Positions 12,797 through 26,700 are shown, counted from the stretch's first letter. The stretch is DNA of 64,000 nt from Morchella semilibera (GCA_009192285.1 WBVU01000019.1:62001-126000); one strand, 5' to 3'. Numbers and translations are program-made. The notes: generated from the letters alone by a model not told the origin.

Positions 12797-14340
12797 ATTC
12801 CTTCTAGAGTATATTCCCTCCCTAGCTATAGATATGTAGATAAGTAGCAGTTGATTAAGAAGGAAAGATATGAAAAGAATAGATATATATATATATGTGT
12901 GTGAATGTATATATATGAAGTAGATGAGATATAAAAATAAAAAATAAAAAAAAATAAAAAAATAAAAAGAAGGTTTTGTCGGTGTTATATAATTATATCG
13001 GTAGACAGACAGTAAGTAGTAGTGGTAGTAGTAGTAGTAGCAGCAGTAGTAGTAGTAGTATAGCTATAGTAGAGATGTAGTTAAAGTAAGTATCGTTGTA
13101 CCACACACTAGAAGCAGAAGAATGTTCCGGGGACGGGCGGACGAGATGCGGATAAATAGACATTGGTCAGTCAGTCTATCAGTCACCCCCCCCCGAGAAC
13201 TGAAGTAGAGGTGAAGCGAAGTGAATCAGTGCCGAACCGAATTACATCTGAATGATCGAAGCTGAGGAAGAAGAATCTCATCTCAGCATAATCAATTAAT
13301 TATGACAATAATAATAGTCAATCCATCCATTCATTCATCCTCATCCCTTGTAGAAAGACTACGACGACGACGACGAATACAGTATTGTCCAGTAAAATAA
13401 TCGATCTGATCCGGTTGAATTCATTTCTCCACCTCTTCTTCCCCTTCTTCCCCTTCCTCTTCTTACTTGATCATGATCTTAACCTTCCCTTAATCTCAAA
13501 AGGCTACGCCTCAACGCGTATTACGTACACACACCCCGAGGCTGTGCACCCACCACTCACTACAACATACATACATGTACTTGTAGGTAGGAAGGAACGG
13601 TAGGTACTCCACTCCACTAACTCACGTTCTCGTTCTCGTTCTCGTTTTCGTATCTTTAATCTATGAGCAAGAGAAGGGGAGGAGGAAACATACGTATTAC
13701 CCACCACCACCACCAGCACTACCAGCACCACCACCACTACTATTGCTACATACATACTTGACTCTTCTGATCTCTAGCCCAATATTACCACCCCTCCCCC
13801 CTCCATTCTCCACCTTATACGACGCTTGTCACTGCCATCATGATCATCATCGTCAAAAACACCCCACGGGATAGATAGCTAGATCTAGATGGCCAGGGAT
13901 ACAGCAGCAGCAGCAGCAGCAGTTCTGTGCTCACTAAACACACTAAACACAAAACACGGCTGTTCATGTTCCCGCAACAACAAAAAAATAAAATAAAAAC
14001 TAGCAACAATGCAAACAACAACAGTGTAACAAACATACGTATTCATGATTTAAATGCAAATATATTTGTGGACAACATTATACCGAGATTTTGTTGGGGG
14101 GGGGTTCCTAAAGAAGATCATGAATTAAGAAGAATTAAAAGAAACGGCTATATGGCACAAACAATACCTGCAAGATCTGGCTGGATACGAAGGTACAGGT
14201 CGAGGTTGAGTGCGCCTTGTGATATGCCTCTCCCTATCCCCTACCTAGGGTATATGGCTCTCTCTCTCTGTCCCTTACATGAAGCGCCCACCTATAACCT
14301 AGCTACCTACCTCATCTTCATCATCTTCATCATCCCAGGT
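12797..14340. other. Upstream leader of the Zn2Cys6 gene, microsatellite-rich
   Basis: No supported gene. AT-rich simple sequence, A-rich blocks (12930-12970), TAG repeats, GAC/GAA short repeats and C-runs. Likely promoter and 5' leader of the minus-strand regulator plus non-coding spacer. Confidence 0.5.
13015..13061. repeat. TAG trinucleotide microsatellite
   Basis: About 15 tandem TAG/CAG-type units with few interruptions, seen directly. Confidence 0.8.
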
Positions 14341-15944
14341 ACGATGTCGTACAGGAATGACTCTACTAGTAGTAGCGAGAGCCTATGCGCGCCATACGCG
14401 GGTCCTGCCCAGACCTCTGCAATTAATTAAGCTTCTGACCGTATCGCAATATATGCATGTACACTATACTTTACCCAGTCTTACGGGGGGGGGGCCCGTA
14501 TTCCTCGCATCGTATCTGCTGCGCGCGCCCACTGAAACAGCAGCTAGCTATCTCTTGCAAGACCGTTTCATGTTATTGTGGCTGTTGCTGTTCCTGTACT
14601 ACTATTGATTAGTTCTTATATATGTGGATCTAGATATAGAGTATACATGTAAGCTTAACAAAGCGAGGCCTGGAATGTGCTGCCTGGAGTAAATAAGCAA
14701 TCTGTGTGTGTATATATGCTGATCTACAGGCCTAGGATATTACAGGAGTGTGGCTACATTAATTACATTACCGTGATTGGGAAGATAAAACATGACTTAC
14801 ACGAGATCCGTTCCAGCAGGCTGGGTCGATGAAAGATTAAAGCTACTACAAAGTAATATATTTCATATTCCTTGTATGACCAGAGCTGCAGAGTCTAAAA
14901 AAACTGTTGGGACAGATATGATCATGACGTGTATCGTCGTCCTTTAATTCACTGCATTCCTATTTTACAAAAATACAACTTGCCTGCACATGATCTGAGC
15001 AAATCATCTCATACGTACATACTCGGAGTAGAGTCGAATTAACGATATTCATTGATTGATTGATTGATTATGAAATTACCATGTTCTGCGCAGCCAGCTG
15101 AGTCCCGCATTCATCTCATCCCGTTCCATCCACCACCTTCTCCTGATCCTCCTGCTCCTGCTCCTACTCCTCCTCCTCCTCCTCCTCCTCCTCCTCCTTT
15201 CAAACACCATCTATTATTACCCACGACATCCACACATCCATCCATCCATCCGTCCGTCCATACATCCATCCAGACCCCCCACCAACAACACAAACACCAC
15301 CCCTCACATCACCCCACCCCACCCCACCCACCGCCCTCCACGTACGTACCCCCCAGCCAGCTATGAGTCAAGCCTCTTCGACCCGTCCCGAGCCCGGCGA
15401 CGATCGAGGTTATTTTAGAGTTCTCACCCTCCCCTCCCCCCCCTTTTTTTCTCTCCTGCCGTACTGCCGTATATACTGGCTGGCCAATGCGTCCGTCAGA
15501 TGCATAGTAGCAAGGCGTTCTGTCCGCCGTTGTGGTCACCGCGCGCGTCACGGGAGATCACTCGACTCTTTGCCTTGTAGTGTGCGCCGGAGACTCTACC
15601 ATCCGAAGAAATGCATCATAGTGTATCGATAATGGATCACGCCGTAATGCATCACAGTCTCATTCGCCAAAAGTTCCGGGTTTGAACCTGTGCTATTATG
15701 TTTTGAAGCCCACACCCACCGCCTAAGCTACTAGTTGATATACTACAATTAAGAACTATACCAGGAACCAAAGTTCAAGTAAAGTAATCAATACAGTAAT
15801 AAAGTCGTCAATAGACGACATTACAGAGGCCTCGACACATTTATGCATCAACCGATGCATTTATGCATTCTAGTATGGGAAATGTATCAAGTGATGCATT
15901 TTTTATGCTGGTAGAGGGACTGTCACTACCATAAGGACAAGGTA
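14341..15944. other. Non-coding spacer with pyrimidine repeats
   Basis: No supported gene. It contains CTC/CCT repeats (15134-15198), CATC/CGTC repeats (15235-15270) and several ATGCAT palindromes (15600-15900). Open frames here follow the repeats and have no domain features. Confidence 0.5.
15134..15198. repeat. CCT trinucleotide microsatellite
   Basis: Imperfect then perfect (CCT)n tract, seen directly. Confidence 0.75.
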
Positions 15945-16115
15945 CAGTATGAAAAAATGGGGTGAAATCACTACCATAGGACTACGGAATTTAGTGATAA
16001 ATACTGAATTCAATCGGCATTAGAGAAAGAGTACTGTACAAATACCGTATTCTTACCGCAATGCTAGCGTACCAACGAGCATACCGTAGTGATCCCACCC
16101 CTCTTTTTGGTACTG
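15945..16115. mobile_element. MITE-like element, TA-flanked, TIR about 32 bp
   Basis: Starts CAGTATGAAAAAATGGGG and ends with a matching inverted copy (CCCCTCTTTTTGGTACTG); both arms then share ATCACTAC inward. TA lies immediately outside both ends (15943-15944 and 16116-16117). No coding capacity. The TA target and CAGTA termini fit non-autonomous Tc1/mariner-pogo type elements. Structure is seen; mobility is inferred. Confidence 0.6.
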
Positions 16116-16151
16116 TATGTCTCATTTATTTGTATATAAGACATGGCTATA

Positions 16152-16302
16152 CAGTAAAATCTTGTTATAAGGATATATCTTGTCCCAATAGGGATTATTT
16201 GGGGCGAACTGGGCACTTCTTATAAGGACAAATGGCCTATATATGGATACCGATATTTCTCAAAATTGCCACATTTCCATATCTTACAGTGAGGTTGTAC
16301 TG
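16152..16302. mobile_element. Second MITE-like element, CAGTA termini, TA-flanked
   Basis: Begins CAGTAAAATCTTGTTATAAGG and ends with an imperfect inverted match finishing in GTACTG, flanked by TA at 16150-16151 and 16303-16304. An internal TTATAAGGACA copy repeats the subterminal sequence. The AAATCTTGTTATAAGGA style resembles TIRs of pogo-like DNA transposons. Non-coding, 151 bp. Confidence 0.55.
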
Positions 16303-16304
16303 TA

Positions 16305-19300
16305 GCCATAGTCAACCAACCGACCAAGTCCCGTGCTGTCTGTCCAGTCCCCTCCATGTACAGCAAGACCCCAAAACTCCCAACGCGTGAGAACCAAAGT
16401 AGCGATAATATCTACCGTGTTTGGGAACCTGTCTGGAGCATAACCACACTATATGGGTATGTAGGTATATAGGTATAAGGCACCTTTTGTACCCAAGTGA
16501 GCTACAATTAATTAAACAAAAAAAAAAAACCCAAGTGAGCTAGCTAATATGTGATGCATGTATACCTCCAAAGGCCAAATCCCAAGACGTCAAACCAGTC
16601 AGCCTTCTCGCCTCGGATGCTATTTCGGGGCGACCGGGGTGACTGTTTGGGGGGGAGGCTCGGCTGGTGACTTTTGTTTGGCCTGTACATGTAGCTATAT
16701 ATATACAAGTATGTACGTATACCAGATAAACTATGTGATTGTAGTTTGCTGCCAGTATGGGACGGGAGGGGAGATGTTTGTCGTGTTACAGAGCAGTGTG
16801 TGCAGGTATTACATAGTAGTAGCGTAGACAGCCCCGCACTCAGAGTGCTGGATACATACAGCTGGAGGGTGCACGTACAGTTACATGTAAGTACATACAT
16901 GTAGTTTAGTAGGTCGCTACCCGTTAATGTCTATCTGTACGAACCCATATATATATTCCTCTGTTTGGGTAGAGCAGAGCAGAGCAGAGTAGGTGGAGTA
17001 GAGTAGAGTAGAGTAATCCATCCATCCATCCCAGCATCGTGGACAGAGCTAGAGCACAGGAATGTATTGGTGTAACGAGTGTATACGTGTAATTAAGCTT
17101 TGTGACAGAGAGAGAGAGAGAGAGAGAGAGCAACTGATATCCGGCCGGCCGTTATATAAAGGGGAGATATGCCTGTCTGCTATGCATACATGGCGCAACG
17201 TGTGCATATACATTTCACCTACTACTCCACATGTAGCCTGGGCTATCTCACACAATCACACTGGCTCCACAGTACTCTCTCTTCAAGAGCCGACATTCGG
17301 AGCTTTACCTCCACCTGTCACGTCAATTAATGCACCCCAGCTCTCCCCTCCCCCATGCAAGTACATGTACTCAGCTGGTCAACACATGTACCCAAGTACA
17401 TAAGTATATACATGCCCCTACCCCGGCCCCCACCCGAGCCATCAGTTGGGAATCCCAAGACGAATAATGGGGACAGCTCGCCGTGCGCGCGGAAGGTGTC
17501 TGTGGTGGTTTGGCTCAAACTCATGGATCTCGCTGACATGTGTGTGTGTTGACACAAATAAGGAGACGTTGTTTCTGCTGTTGTTGCTGGGTAGTATCAA
17601 AGGGGGGGAGGTAGTTACTGAGTACTAGTCTGATTATGGCGAATCTTGTGCCTTTCTTGTTTTGTTTTGAAATGGGAATTAGTGAAGTAGAGGGAGGGAG
17701 GGGGGGGGTGCACGAGGAATTGATTAACACCATTTTCCCCCAATATATCGGTAGAAATCAAACTGGTGTTCTCCAGATTGCCTGCCTGTCCTGTCCTGCC
17801 TGGTCTCCCAATTGCAATTAACGGGGAGGGGGTCTGTCCGCAAAAAGCTATTCATGTACCGGAACTCCATTCTTCCACTCACACTCACACACACACACAA
17901 TATATATATATATATTACCCAGCTGCTGGCTGCTGCTCAATTGACCTGAGCTGAACTTATTCCGGACACGCCAAATCCACCTGACTCCGTCCGCTGTCCG
18001 TGGGGCTCGCTTAACGAGTGACCGAGCAGCAGAGATGCGAGATGAGCACTGAGTGATGCTCCCCCAAACCTTCCCGAACGGACGGGAGGTGAGGTCTTTG
18101 ACCCAAATCCCCGGGACCACCGTACCACCACCACCACCACCGCCAGAGAAGGGGGATCGACCATTGTGTGTTCTAATGTTCTACTGAGTCTACATATACT
18201 ACAAGTCTTCACTCACTCACTCGGGGGGAGCCGTTGAAACCTTAAGCGCACCGTCCCGATGGATGGCCGACTAGGCCCAGGAGAGCGCGGACGCCGAGAA
18301 AGAAAGAAACCATAGAAGCTCGAGTACCTATCCAGCAAGGTACACACACACTCCACATACACAACCAAGACAATTATCGAACATTCAGCTGCACCTCACC
18401 CTCACCATGCGTGCGTTCTCCCGCCCGGAAATGGACCCGACCACAGACCCGTCCGCCGATCACTTCACTCTCACGTTTCCACCCCCCCTCCCCATCTCCG
18501 GGGTTTAGATTCCCTGTGCGTGTTAGCGGGCATGTATGCACTCTATGTGCCTGCAGATAATGTAATTATTTTGGCCTCGGGTCCTTGCTTTGTCATGGTA
18601 TGTAGACCCACTATAGTTCTTGTTCCTGATTTACTTCATGGGAGGGACAAGGATATATACATCCTTATACAACTGGAGAGTGGAGTCGAGTGGGTTAGGG
18701 GAAGCTAAGGGGGGTATCCCGGCCTGCAGTGGCAGGTAACGGCTTTTCCTACAAAGTACGTAACGGAGCTGGTTTACGAATGTCTCTACAGTTACTGTGC
18801 ACCAACCACTGACCACTCACTCACTCATATGGTGGACCATTTCCGTTGCGGTGAGGTGGCTAAGTATTTACATACATAGGCAAGTGCATAATAGGTACAG
18901 GCGTCGTCGTTCTTGTGGTACAGTAGCTGTAGCTAGGTAGCTAGGTGAGTAGGTATTCGTTCGCCAGCTGTAGGCAGGAGGTACACACAACCATACCCCC
19001 AAATTATCAACGTCGCTCGATCTCCCGGAAACACGGGTTAAGTTGCTGCCCCCCCTGGTACGTACTTTTACTCTAGTTGCACCGCGCCCTACAAGGGGTG
19101 GGGGGGGGGGATTTGTTTCAAACATCTTTTTTTAATCTCGCGGCCGCAAATTTGTTTACCTGGGTACATATACAATGTAGCTTGTATATACTCTAGAGGC
19201 ACACAACAACAATAGGCGGTGGAATTAAAGGTATTGGGGGTTGTATGTACAACATAACATGGGCTCTACTCTAGATCAGTTGCATGGGTCTGGATCTGGA

Positions 19301-20361
19301 CGCACACGACGTTGCATACATGATTGTAATTGCCATGTACTTAATTGTAGGTGTTAATATAACCAGTGTATGTAGGAGGAATTCAAATTTTAGGGACGCA
19401 ATATTTCATCTATGTTAGTACAAGTAGCTATAGGCAGCTGCGTGTCAAGTAGATGTTGTAATTAACAGCAATAAATGTGCGAAACGGCGTCTTTCATGAT
19501 CAAGTACATGTAGTAGTAGTAGTAGTAGTAGTAGTAGAGTAGTATTCCTGGCCACCATGGCCAAATATCCAGCTATGAAGGTAGCTAACTAACTAACTAC
19601 ATGTATCTACCTTCGAATCTCTTCTCCATTCACCCCCCCCCCTTCTTCCCCACCGGTGCGCCCCCACAAAAGGCATACAAGACATTAAGTGGTAAATTAA
19701 TTCTAAGTACTAACCCCCCTCCCAATAAAAAAAATCAGATGCGCCATAAACCCGTGTATAGTGTAGCCACACCCTCTCCCTTCCCCGAGACAAAAGAGAC
19801 CAGAACAAAAAAAAAAAAAGAGAAAAGAGATGATAAAAAACCAATACAAAAGAAAACAAATTTCTATAACGAAAAAAATTGCGCCGAATCCTGGTTTCTA
19901 AAATGTATTGATGCATGCTTCGCCCCGAAAAATGATGGTAGAAAGAAAAAAGAAAGAAAAAAACTCCAATGCGTCCCATGAGAGCTCCGTCAGTCTCTGC
20001 TGTCCGTCCGTCGAGGAGGGAGTGATAAAAATCGATGGAAAACCGAAGGGAGATGAAGATGAAGATGGATGAAAGCCGGTTCGCTCGCTCGCCCGCTCCA
20101 GGCGTTCGTTGATGGAAAACCCGATATATGTTGCGCCGAAACGATGAAAAAAAAAAAAAAAAAAAAAAAGAGTACTCCCCACCCAATTGCAAAAAAAAAG
20201 TACACCGCCTATAACCAGCCCGCCCTCGAAAAACTCAACCAAATGAAACAAAAATCCAAATCGCTCCCAGACCCGTAACAAAGGAGATGGTGGTGAAAAA
20301 AAAAATATGAAAGCCCGTCAACTTCATAATTGCCCCGCAACTACCAGTGGTGAATGCCCGT
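16305..20361. other. Gene-poor spacer
   Basis: About 4 kb with no supported gene. It has an AG dinucleotide tract at 17107-17130, TACATGTA palindromes near 16880 and 17360, TAG repeats (19511-19543), an A23 run (20147-20169) and an A-rich segment 19800-20300. The A-rich end is probably the 3' flank of the small minus-strand gene at 20362. Confidence 0.5.
19511..19543. repeat. TAG trinucleotide microsatellite
   Basis: About ten tandem TAG units, seen directly. Confidence 0.75.
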
Positions 20362-20604
20362 TTAATGATACGAGTAACCAGAGCTTGAGGACGATGATGA
20401 GGATAGGTCGGGGAGGATGCCAATGCGAGCTGGGGGACCGTGAGGACCATGGTTAGGTGAGTGGTGCTGGCAGGCGTAACCGACGAGAACAGTCTTTTCT
20501 TGAATAGCGTGGCCTTGTCGACCAACTGATTGACATTGATCAATGCCGTGGGTGAAGTAGGTACATTTGCAGACAGCGTAGCGTTCAGTGATACGGATAC
20601 ACAT
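20362..20604 (-). CDS. Small Cys/His-rich conserved-type fungal protein, 80 aa
   Basis: Single-exon frame of 80 residues starting MCIRITERYAVCKC. Cysteines and histidines are spaced as C-x8-C-x1-C, then H, C, H and a final GYACQHH, a pattern I associate with small uncharacterised Pezizomycotina proteins that may bind zinc. The segment VGRQGHAIQEKTVLVGYAC is conserved-looking, whereas the tail is a serine run (SSSSSSSSG) of low complexity. The only possible start that keeps the Cys motif whole is at 20604. Upstream (in transcription sense) lies a 130-base TAG/TGG repeat region that would fall in the 5' leader or promoter. Function unknown; reality of the gene is inferred from motif style. Confidence 0.6.
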   Translation of the reverse strand: MCIRITERYAVCKCTYFTHGIDQCQSVGRQGHAIQEKTVLVGYACQHHSPNHGPHGPPARIGILPDLSSSSSSSSGYSYH

Positions 20605-20635
20605 TTTGAAGGTTTTGGTTGTGTGGTATTAGTTG

Positions 20636-20673
20636 TAGTTGTAGTAGTAGTAGTACTTGGTCGGATGTGGTAA

Positions 20674-20710
<37 letters not shown>

Positions 20711-20771
20711 TGCTGGTTGCAGTAGTAGTAGTAGTAGTGGCAGTGGCAGTGGCAGTGGCAGTAGTAGTAAT
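20636..20771. repeat. TAG/TGG/CAGTGG compound microsatellite
   Basis: Long compound tract of TAG, TTG and GGCAGT units directly upstream of the small minus-strand gene, seen directly. Confidence 0.75.
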
Positions 20772-23700
20772 TAAGTAGTAGTATGTAGTATGTAGTAAAC
20801 TGAAGAGAGCGGTAGTATTGAAATAGTTGTACTGAACCGATGATTAAATGTGAGAATGAATGAACGAAACAGAAGAAGACTGTTGAAACGGACGGATATA
20901 TAGAATAAATGGAGGGGGAGGGTGGGTGGGTGGGTGAGGGGAGGGGGGAGAGATGAGTTATATGAGAAATGAGTTAGATTGAAAGTATTTCGAATGAGAT
21001 GCTTTGAGATGGTTCTGATTGATCCTAAGGGGTGGGGCGTCCGAGCGCCTTCTTTATATCCGAGATACATGTGTACCTTTTTTCCAATGCTCATCGCCAT
21101 GGGTTGGTTAACCGGGAAGGGAGGGGAGGAAGGGAAGGAAGGAAGGGAAGGAAAGGAAAGAAGGAAAGAAGGAAGGAAACTGCAGGGAGGGGAGATCAGA
21201 TCAGGCGCAGTTTCTCACAGTTTCTCACTCTCTCACTCTCACTACACTACATTACATTACAGTACGTACATACATGATGCACAGCACCACAACCGCTACT
21301 ACAACCACAACCACAACCACAACCACTACAACCATAATCACCACCCACAATCACAACCACAATCTACTCTCTGTCTGTCTTCCCTCCCCTATGCTTCCCT
21401 CCCCTTCCCTGCCCCCCATGCCATTACTCTACATACTTACTCTAACCCCCCCCCCCCCCTAGACGACACCAACGCCGGAGTCCACCCCCCAACTTAGAAC
21501 ACAACCTAAAAATTTCCGAACTCATTATCCAACCAAAGTGTGTTATTCCCCTTCCCACTCTTGTCCCCCCCCCCCCCCCATCTCTCTACTCCCTCTCCTA
21601 CCCCCCCCCCCTGGGCCTCATCTACTTCCACCCCTCCACCTCTAGGGTGCAAGGGGCTGGGGTCAAACTCAAGAGACATAGGATGTGTGGGAGGAACCAT
21701 GGCGGCGGGAAATAGCGAGTTGTGTCAGATTTCGACTGCCCTCCATGGAAATCGTCATTAAGCAAAACACACTACAAACCTCGCACCATACATTCACACA
21801 ACCATACGACCACACGCACTCACGCCCCCATCTTTCAACCCTACCCATCCATTCACTTATTCCATCCATCCATGTTGTCGGGAACATCGCACAGAACTGA
21901 ACCGAGCAGCAATCTCAACTCTATCAAATTTGTAAATAAGGGCCTGAGCCGTCGTTGCATTGATCACATCGCAATGCATTGGATGCAGGAACAAAGAACA
22001 AAAGGGACAGAAAATCAGAGCAAAGGGGGAGCGCACTTAGAACGGCATTCCCCCGCCTATCTACAGCGTTGGGGTACATTTTGCACGGGAGCGCATGCTT
22101 TGTGGAATAAAAGATGATATTACATACGTGTATACTATAAAAGACCAAACGCGCGACAGCTTTCCCATGCTATGCGATGCATGTCTCTAGCGACATGTCT
22201 TCCCCCCCCCCCCCCCTTGCCCGTCCACAATCCCTGTCGACGGCGACAAGACATAAGTAATATCTGATAATGTAGAACGTCTTCCTCGTAGCGAGTGAAA
22301 CTGTGTTGAGAGTCCAGCAGGAAAGAGAATCAGGAAGCTTGGACGAGAACTCTCGTGCCTATGCAAATTCCTACATATGTACTTACACGAGAATGAGGGG
22401 CTGAGTCACTATGAGTAAATGGATTATGGATAGCGAGTGAGTGTAAGTGCGCGAGTGCGTCACAGAGTGAGCGAGTAATGGGGGGAGAAAGAGAGAAAGG
22501 GAAGGTAAGGTGAGAGAAACCAAGCCTTGATGATGCTGATGCTGATCAGATCTCTGACCCAAGAACCTGGGACGAATATTTTGAGATGATCCCTCTCCTG
22601 GCTGTTTCCGCCAACCACCATCATCACCACCGCTCCCGATCAACACCTAGACGGCGACGAAGGGATAACGTGTTAGCCCTGAATAGATGGATGATGGTGT
22701 ATGGATAGCGAGTAGCTGCAGATAGATTACAGGATCTCGATGGGGGGAGGGGGGGGCTGATGCACGATCGATTATTATTATTTATTTATTTTCAGCTAGG
22801 GGTTGTGGGTGGGTGAGAAAAAGGTTGGTCGCCGGCCAACAACACGACAGGCAGAAAAAAGGGTACGGGAACGTGGCTGACACATTCTTTCATGGATTAA
22901 AGATATGTCAGTATGATATTTACGTGTTGACTAGTAACTAACAGCCGTTGTTCAGCCAGAGAGTTAGGCATGGGTTTGGATCTAGTGAGTAGACATGGGG
23001 AGAGAGAGAGAGGGTGAAGGCATGTGAGTTGGTAGTATGAGGATGAGAAGGGCGGGCGTTGTGGTTACAATTACGGTTTGGTGGAAGCTACATACCTATG
23101 GAGCTGGAGCTGGAGAAAACGAGAAAGGTGATCGGTCGTTCACCTCAGCGGGCACAAAGTGTGTGCATCAATCAATAGAGAGGGCGGAAAGGGGTTCAGA
23201 CGATGAAACAAACCCCCATTCCAGCTGAGTACATGTTTTTCCACTATACATAATACAGTTTGATACGGATTAGGAAAAAAACTTGTAGCCCAAAATGCAA
23301 ATTACAAACCTTGACCTCAGCCACAAGTTATGAAAAGAATTCCCATTACTCTCATCACCCATAGCCCATCACCCCCCCCCCCCCTCCCCATCTCTCCATC
23401 CATCCGTCTCCGGTACAGCGTGCGCGCAGAATCAAAAATAACTCCCTGATCTCGTTTGCTAGAAAAGCGAGGGAATGAGGTGAGACTCGAAATCTCCCGA
23501 ATACTGCACCTTAGCCCAATCTTGCCTCTTGGCCGTTCTCAACCCATGCAAGGGCTGGGTTTTGCCTGATCTCTCAGTGGAGGTTGCAAAATTATCTGAT
23601 CCACAAAAGATGCTGGTAGTGGCTTCTGCAAGGGAGAGAGAAGGGAAAAGCTTTCATGCACTTCTCCACTCCTAATGTGGAAACCTTCGAGAAGCTGTTT

Positions 23701-26700
23701 CAATCTACACACATGTAGGTACGTTCCCCTCCCCAATCCATGTAAGCGATCAAATTGTGGCTTCTAGGGCGCTTCTAAACGTGGGCGAAAGCCCGATCAC
23801 CGTTCGGCCATGACACCCTCGTGGTTAGTAGTAATGGCCCCCTCCTCACCTGGCCGTGCAGCCGAAAGTTGCTTATCACGGTTTGGGGATAACTATATGA
23901 CATCTTCATGTATGTATGTAAGTAACGACTCCACTCTTCGGTCCGGCAAAGCGAACCAGACCAGAGAGAGCTGTGAGTGGGGAGTTCTGTTAGAGTAGTG
24001 ATTGTCCTCCTCCTCCTGCCCCCCCCCCTCCCCAGTGGTTCGTTCGTCACGAAAATAGAACCTCACGCTATAGTTGATTTACGGGTAGCTAACGGCTCTG
24101 GACATCCTCAGCTAGTGACCAACCTCAGCTTGTAGTGACAGCCTCGGGCTCTTCAATTTCTCAGCAGTGGCTTCCCTCCCCACTCGGAACCGTCGGGCAA
24201 CAGAAACCCCCCCCCTAACTTTGAGTTCTCTAGCCCTTTCTATTAGAGGTAACCGAAAATCTAAATATCCTGCATTCGTGTCTCCCCGATATGTGGCATG
24301 TGAAGTACCGTTTTGCGTCACGTCACGTCATTTCATCCAGCATGGTCGCCCTCAGTTAATTTCAATATGGTCGAAGGGAGAAACAAAAAAAAAAGCATTT
24401 GTTTGTCATAATTACCTTGACTCCCACCACACCCGCCTCCCTCCTTACGCGGTCCAAAGTGATGGGAAGTGTTACCCAATCATTTCATTCCCTCCTTTTT
24501 AGGACCCTGAGTTGCGTTGTTGCTTGCTGCTATTTGGCCCTAAAGAAAATTACGGACATATGAATTGATCATATCACATTACTGCTATCCCTTTACATTG
24601 GTCACCATCGCCGCTTCCCGCTTTCCAGAGCATCGGTTCTTGATATATATTTAAAAACCGCACCGTGCAATCAGTCACAAAGGCGTAGGCGGGGGAAGAG
24701 GGAATATATGAGACATTGTGAGAGCGGGGGTTACACCTAGACATGTGTGCAGTGCGGTGTCTCTCATGCTTTGTGTGTGTGCCACAATCATCGAACGAAC
24801 CCCGGATTGTTCTGGAATATGGTTGGGCGAAAAATGAAAAAGTGACCAAAGGGATTGCCAATAAGTTAAGTGAGTCTGGGTGGGAAAGCCCGTCGTGCTA
24901 ACCGTTATAACGAGGACAGCTACATAGCTGGGGATAGTTGAAACAAGGGCTTTTCTACTTTTTACTTTTTGCGACTGGGGGGCAATTATTCTCTCGCAAA
25001 TTAAAGAACTGTAACGCGCAACTATTACTCTAGATCTACCAACCTTACACAAACGCGCACATCTATGCGAGTACTGCTAATAAGTGGGGATTTCAGAAGT
25101 TCTCATGACGAGATAGACCCTTGAATGATACCAAGACCACACGCCTTGCTCATCATTCACATCACACATCACGTAGTAATACATAGTTGCCTGGAGGGAG
25201 GGGTTTTCTCCAGGCCGGCCCTGTCCTCGCTTGGCCCACCCCGCCCCGTTCTCCGTCGAGTGTGGATGGGGGTTTCAGAAAGAAGGCGTGCCTTCCAACC
25301 ACCCCCTTACATTGAAAAAGCAGAAGGTCGTCGACACAGTGAGGCTTAAAAAAAGAGTTCCCATGTGGCAGAGGGTAGGAGACTTATGCCATGCGTATGC
25401 CATGTGCCGGCCATGTGCTTGCCATGTGGGTGTTTTTCTCCTTAGGGGCACTATTCGGGAGCCAAGTTCCGCAGGCGGTCTGACGTGCTGCAGCCCAGCT
25501 TTCTGGGGGACAAAGGCAGAAGACAACCAGGGATCTTGCTGTCCAATGGGCGGGGGTCTTTATTTGGCACCTGGGGGACAACGGTGTTCCTGAGCTGTGC
25601 CTAGCCTGAAGAAGCGTTTATGCCAACCAAATAGATGCATAGAATAAGATTCCATCGTGTACCTACATATATACATAAAGTACTCTGTTCTTTGGTCTAG
25701 ATCTTGGGGGGATCTTTAACACCGTAGGAGAGCTACATGATACCTGCAGTCTCTATGGTATGCACGGCGCCCTAGGCCAGGGCAAACTCCGAAGGCTCGA
25801 AACTTTATCAGACGGTTAGGCGTAAAGTTATTTGCTCAAGTCAATAAAAAAAAAAGCAATACTGGTTTACTTCTAATTTCAAACCTAGATGTCTTTCCGA
25901 TTGTGAAAAAAAGGCACCGGCGGCTTTAACAATGTCACAATTCGATCGCTGCTGAGGGGTACATATGCATACGAATCAAGTGCATTTCTAGGCTTAAATT
26001 AGGTATTTGAGTATGTATATACATGCTGTACGAAAAACGACCCCATTAATCTTTCGCCGTCTAAAGATATGGGACCATGTGAGCATTGTCAATAGAGTTC
26101 ATCCGTGAATGCTTAGTTTGGCCCCGACCAATAATATTATTGTCGATCCATACATATGTATATATTTCTAATTTATGCGACTCCTGGAACGGACTGACTC
26201 TTTGATATCTACAAGCCTCCCTACCACGTCATCTATTTTATGCGTGCTGGATTCTATACTTAAAAAAAACTCCATAAAGATCGCCCGACGGCCATTCTGT
26301 TTGTCATAATATCTCTAAAACCATCCGGGTTTGCTTGTACTGCGCTTTAGGTACATACCCCGAGTCGCCTCTCAAACGGTGCAAGGAGCACTGTGACTGT
26401 ACGTATATCAGAAACGTCCGCCGTGTACAGATAACTATAATTACAGCGTTGTTGTTGTAGTACATAATCGCGATCATTGCTTATATATATATATGTTTAG
26501 CGATCGCGGACGAATGATATCCCTGGCCTTGTGGGTTATTCCACCTCCATGGACAAACATTTGGCCCGTTATTCATGTATACCGAGAAGACATATACATT
26601 TCTGATCTCTTCAGCCTTCTTGGTGAATGATTAGATTTTGATTCTTATTACCACACTGTCAATGATAAGCAGACAAAATTAAGTAAGTCACCGTCCGCCG

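Noticed and set aside
15675-15700. GGTTCAAACC-like B box on the minus strand
   Set aside because: No A box at the right distance and no cloverleaf.
23465-23545. tRNA-like patch on the minus strand (A-box-like GGCCAAGAGG, B-box-like TTCGAG)
   Set aside because: Spacing is roughly right, but the T-stem pairs only four bases, the acceptor stem does not pair and no anticodon arm fits.
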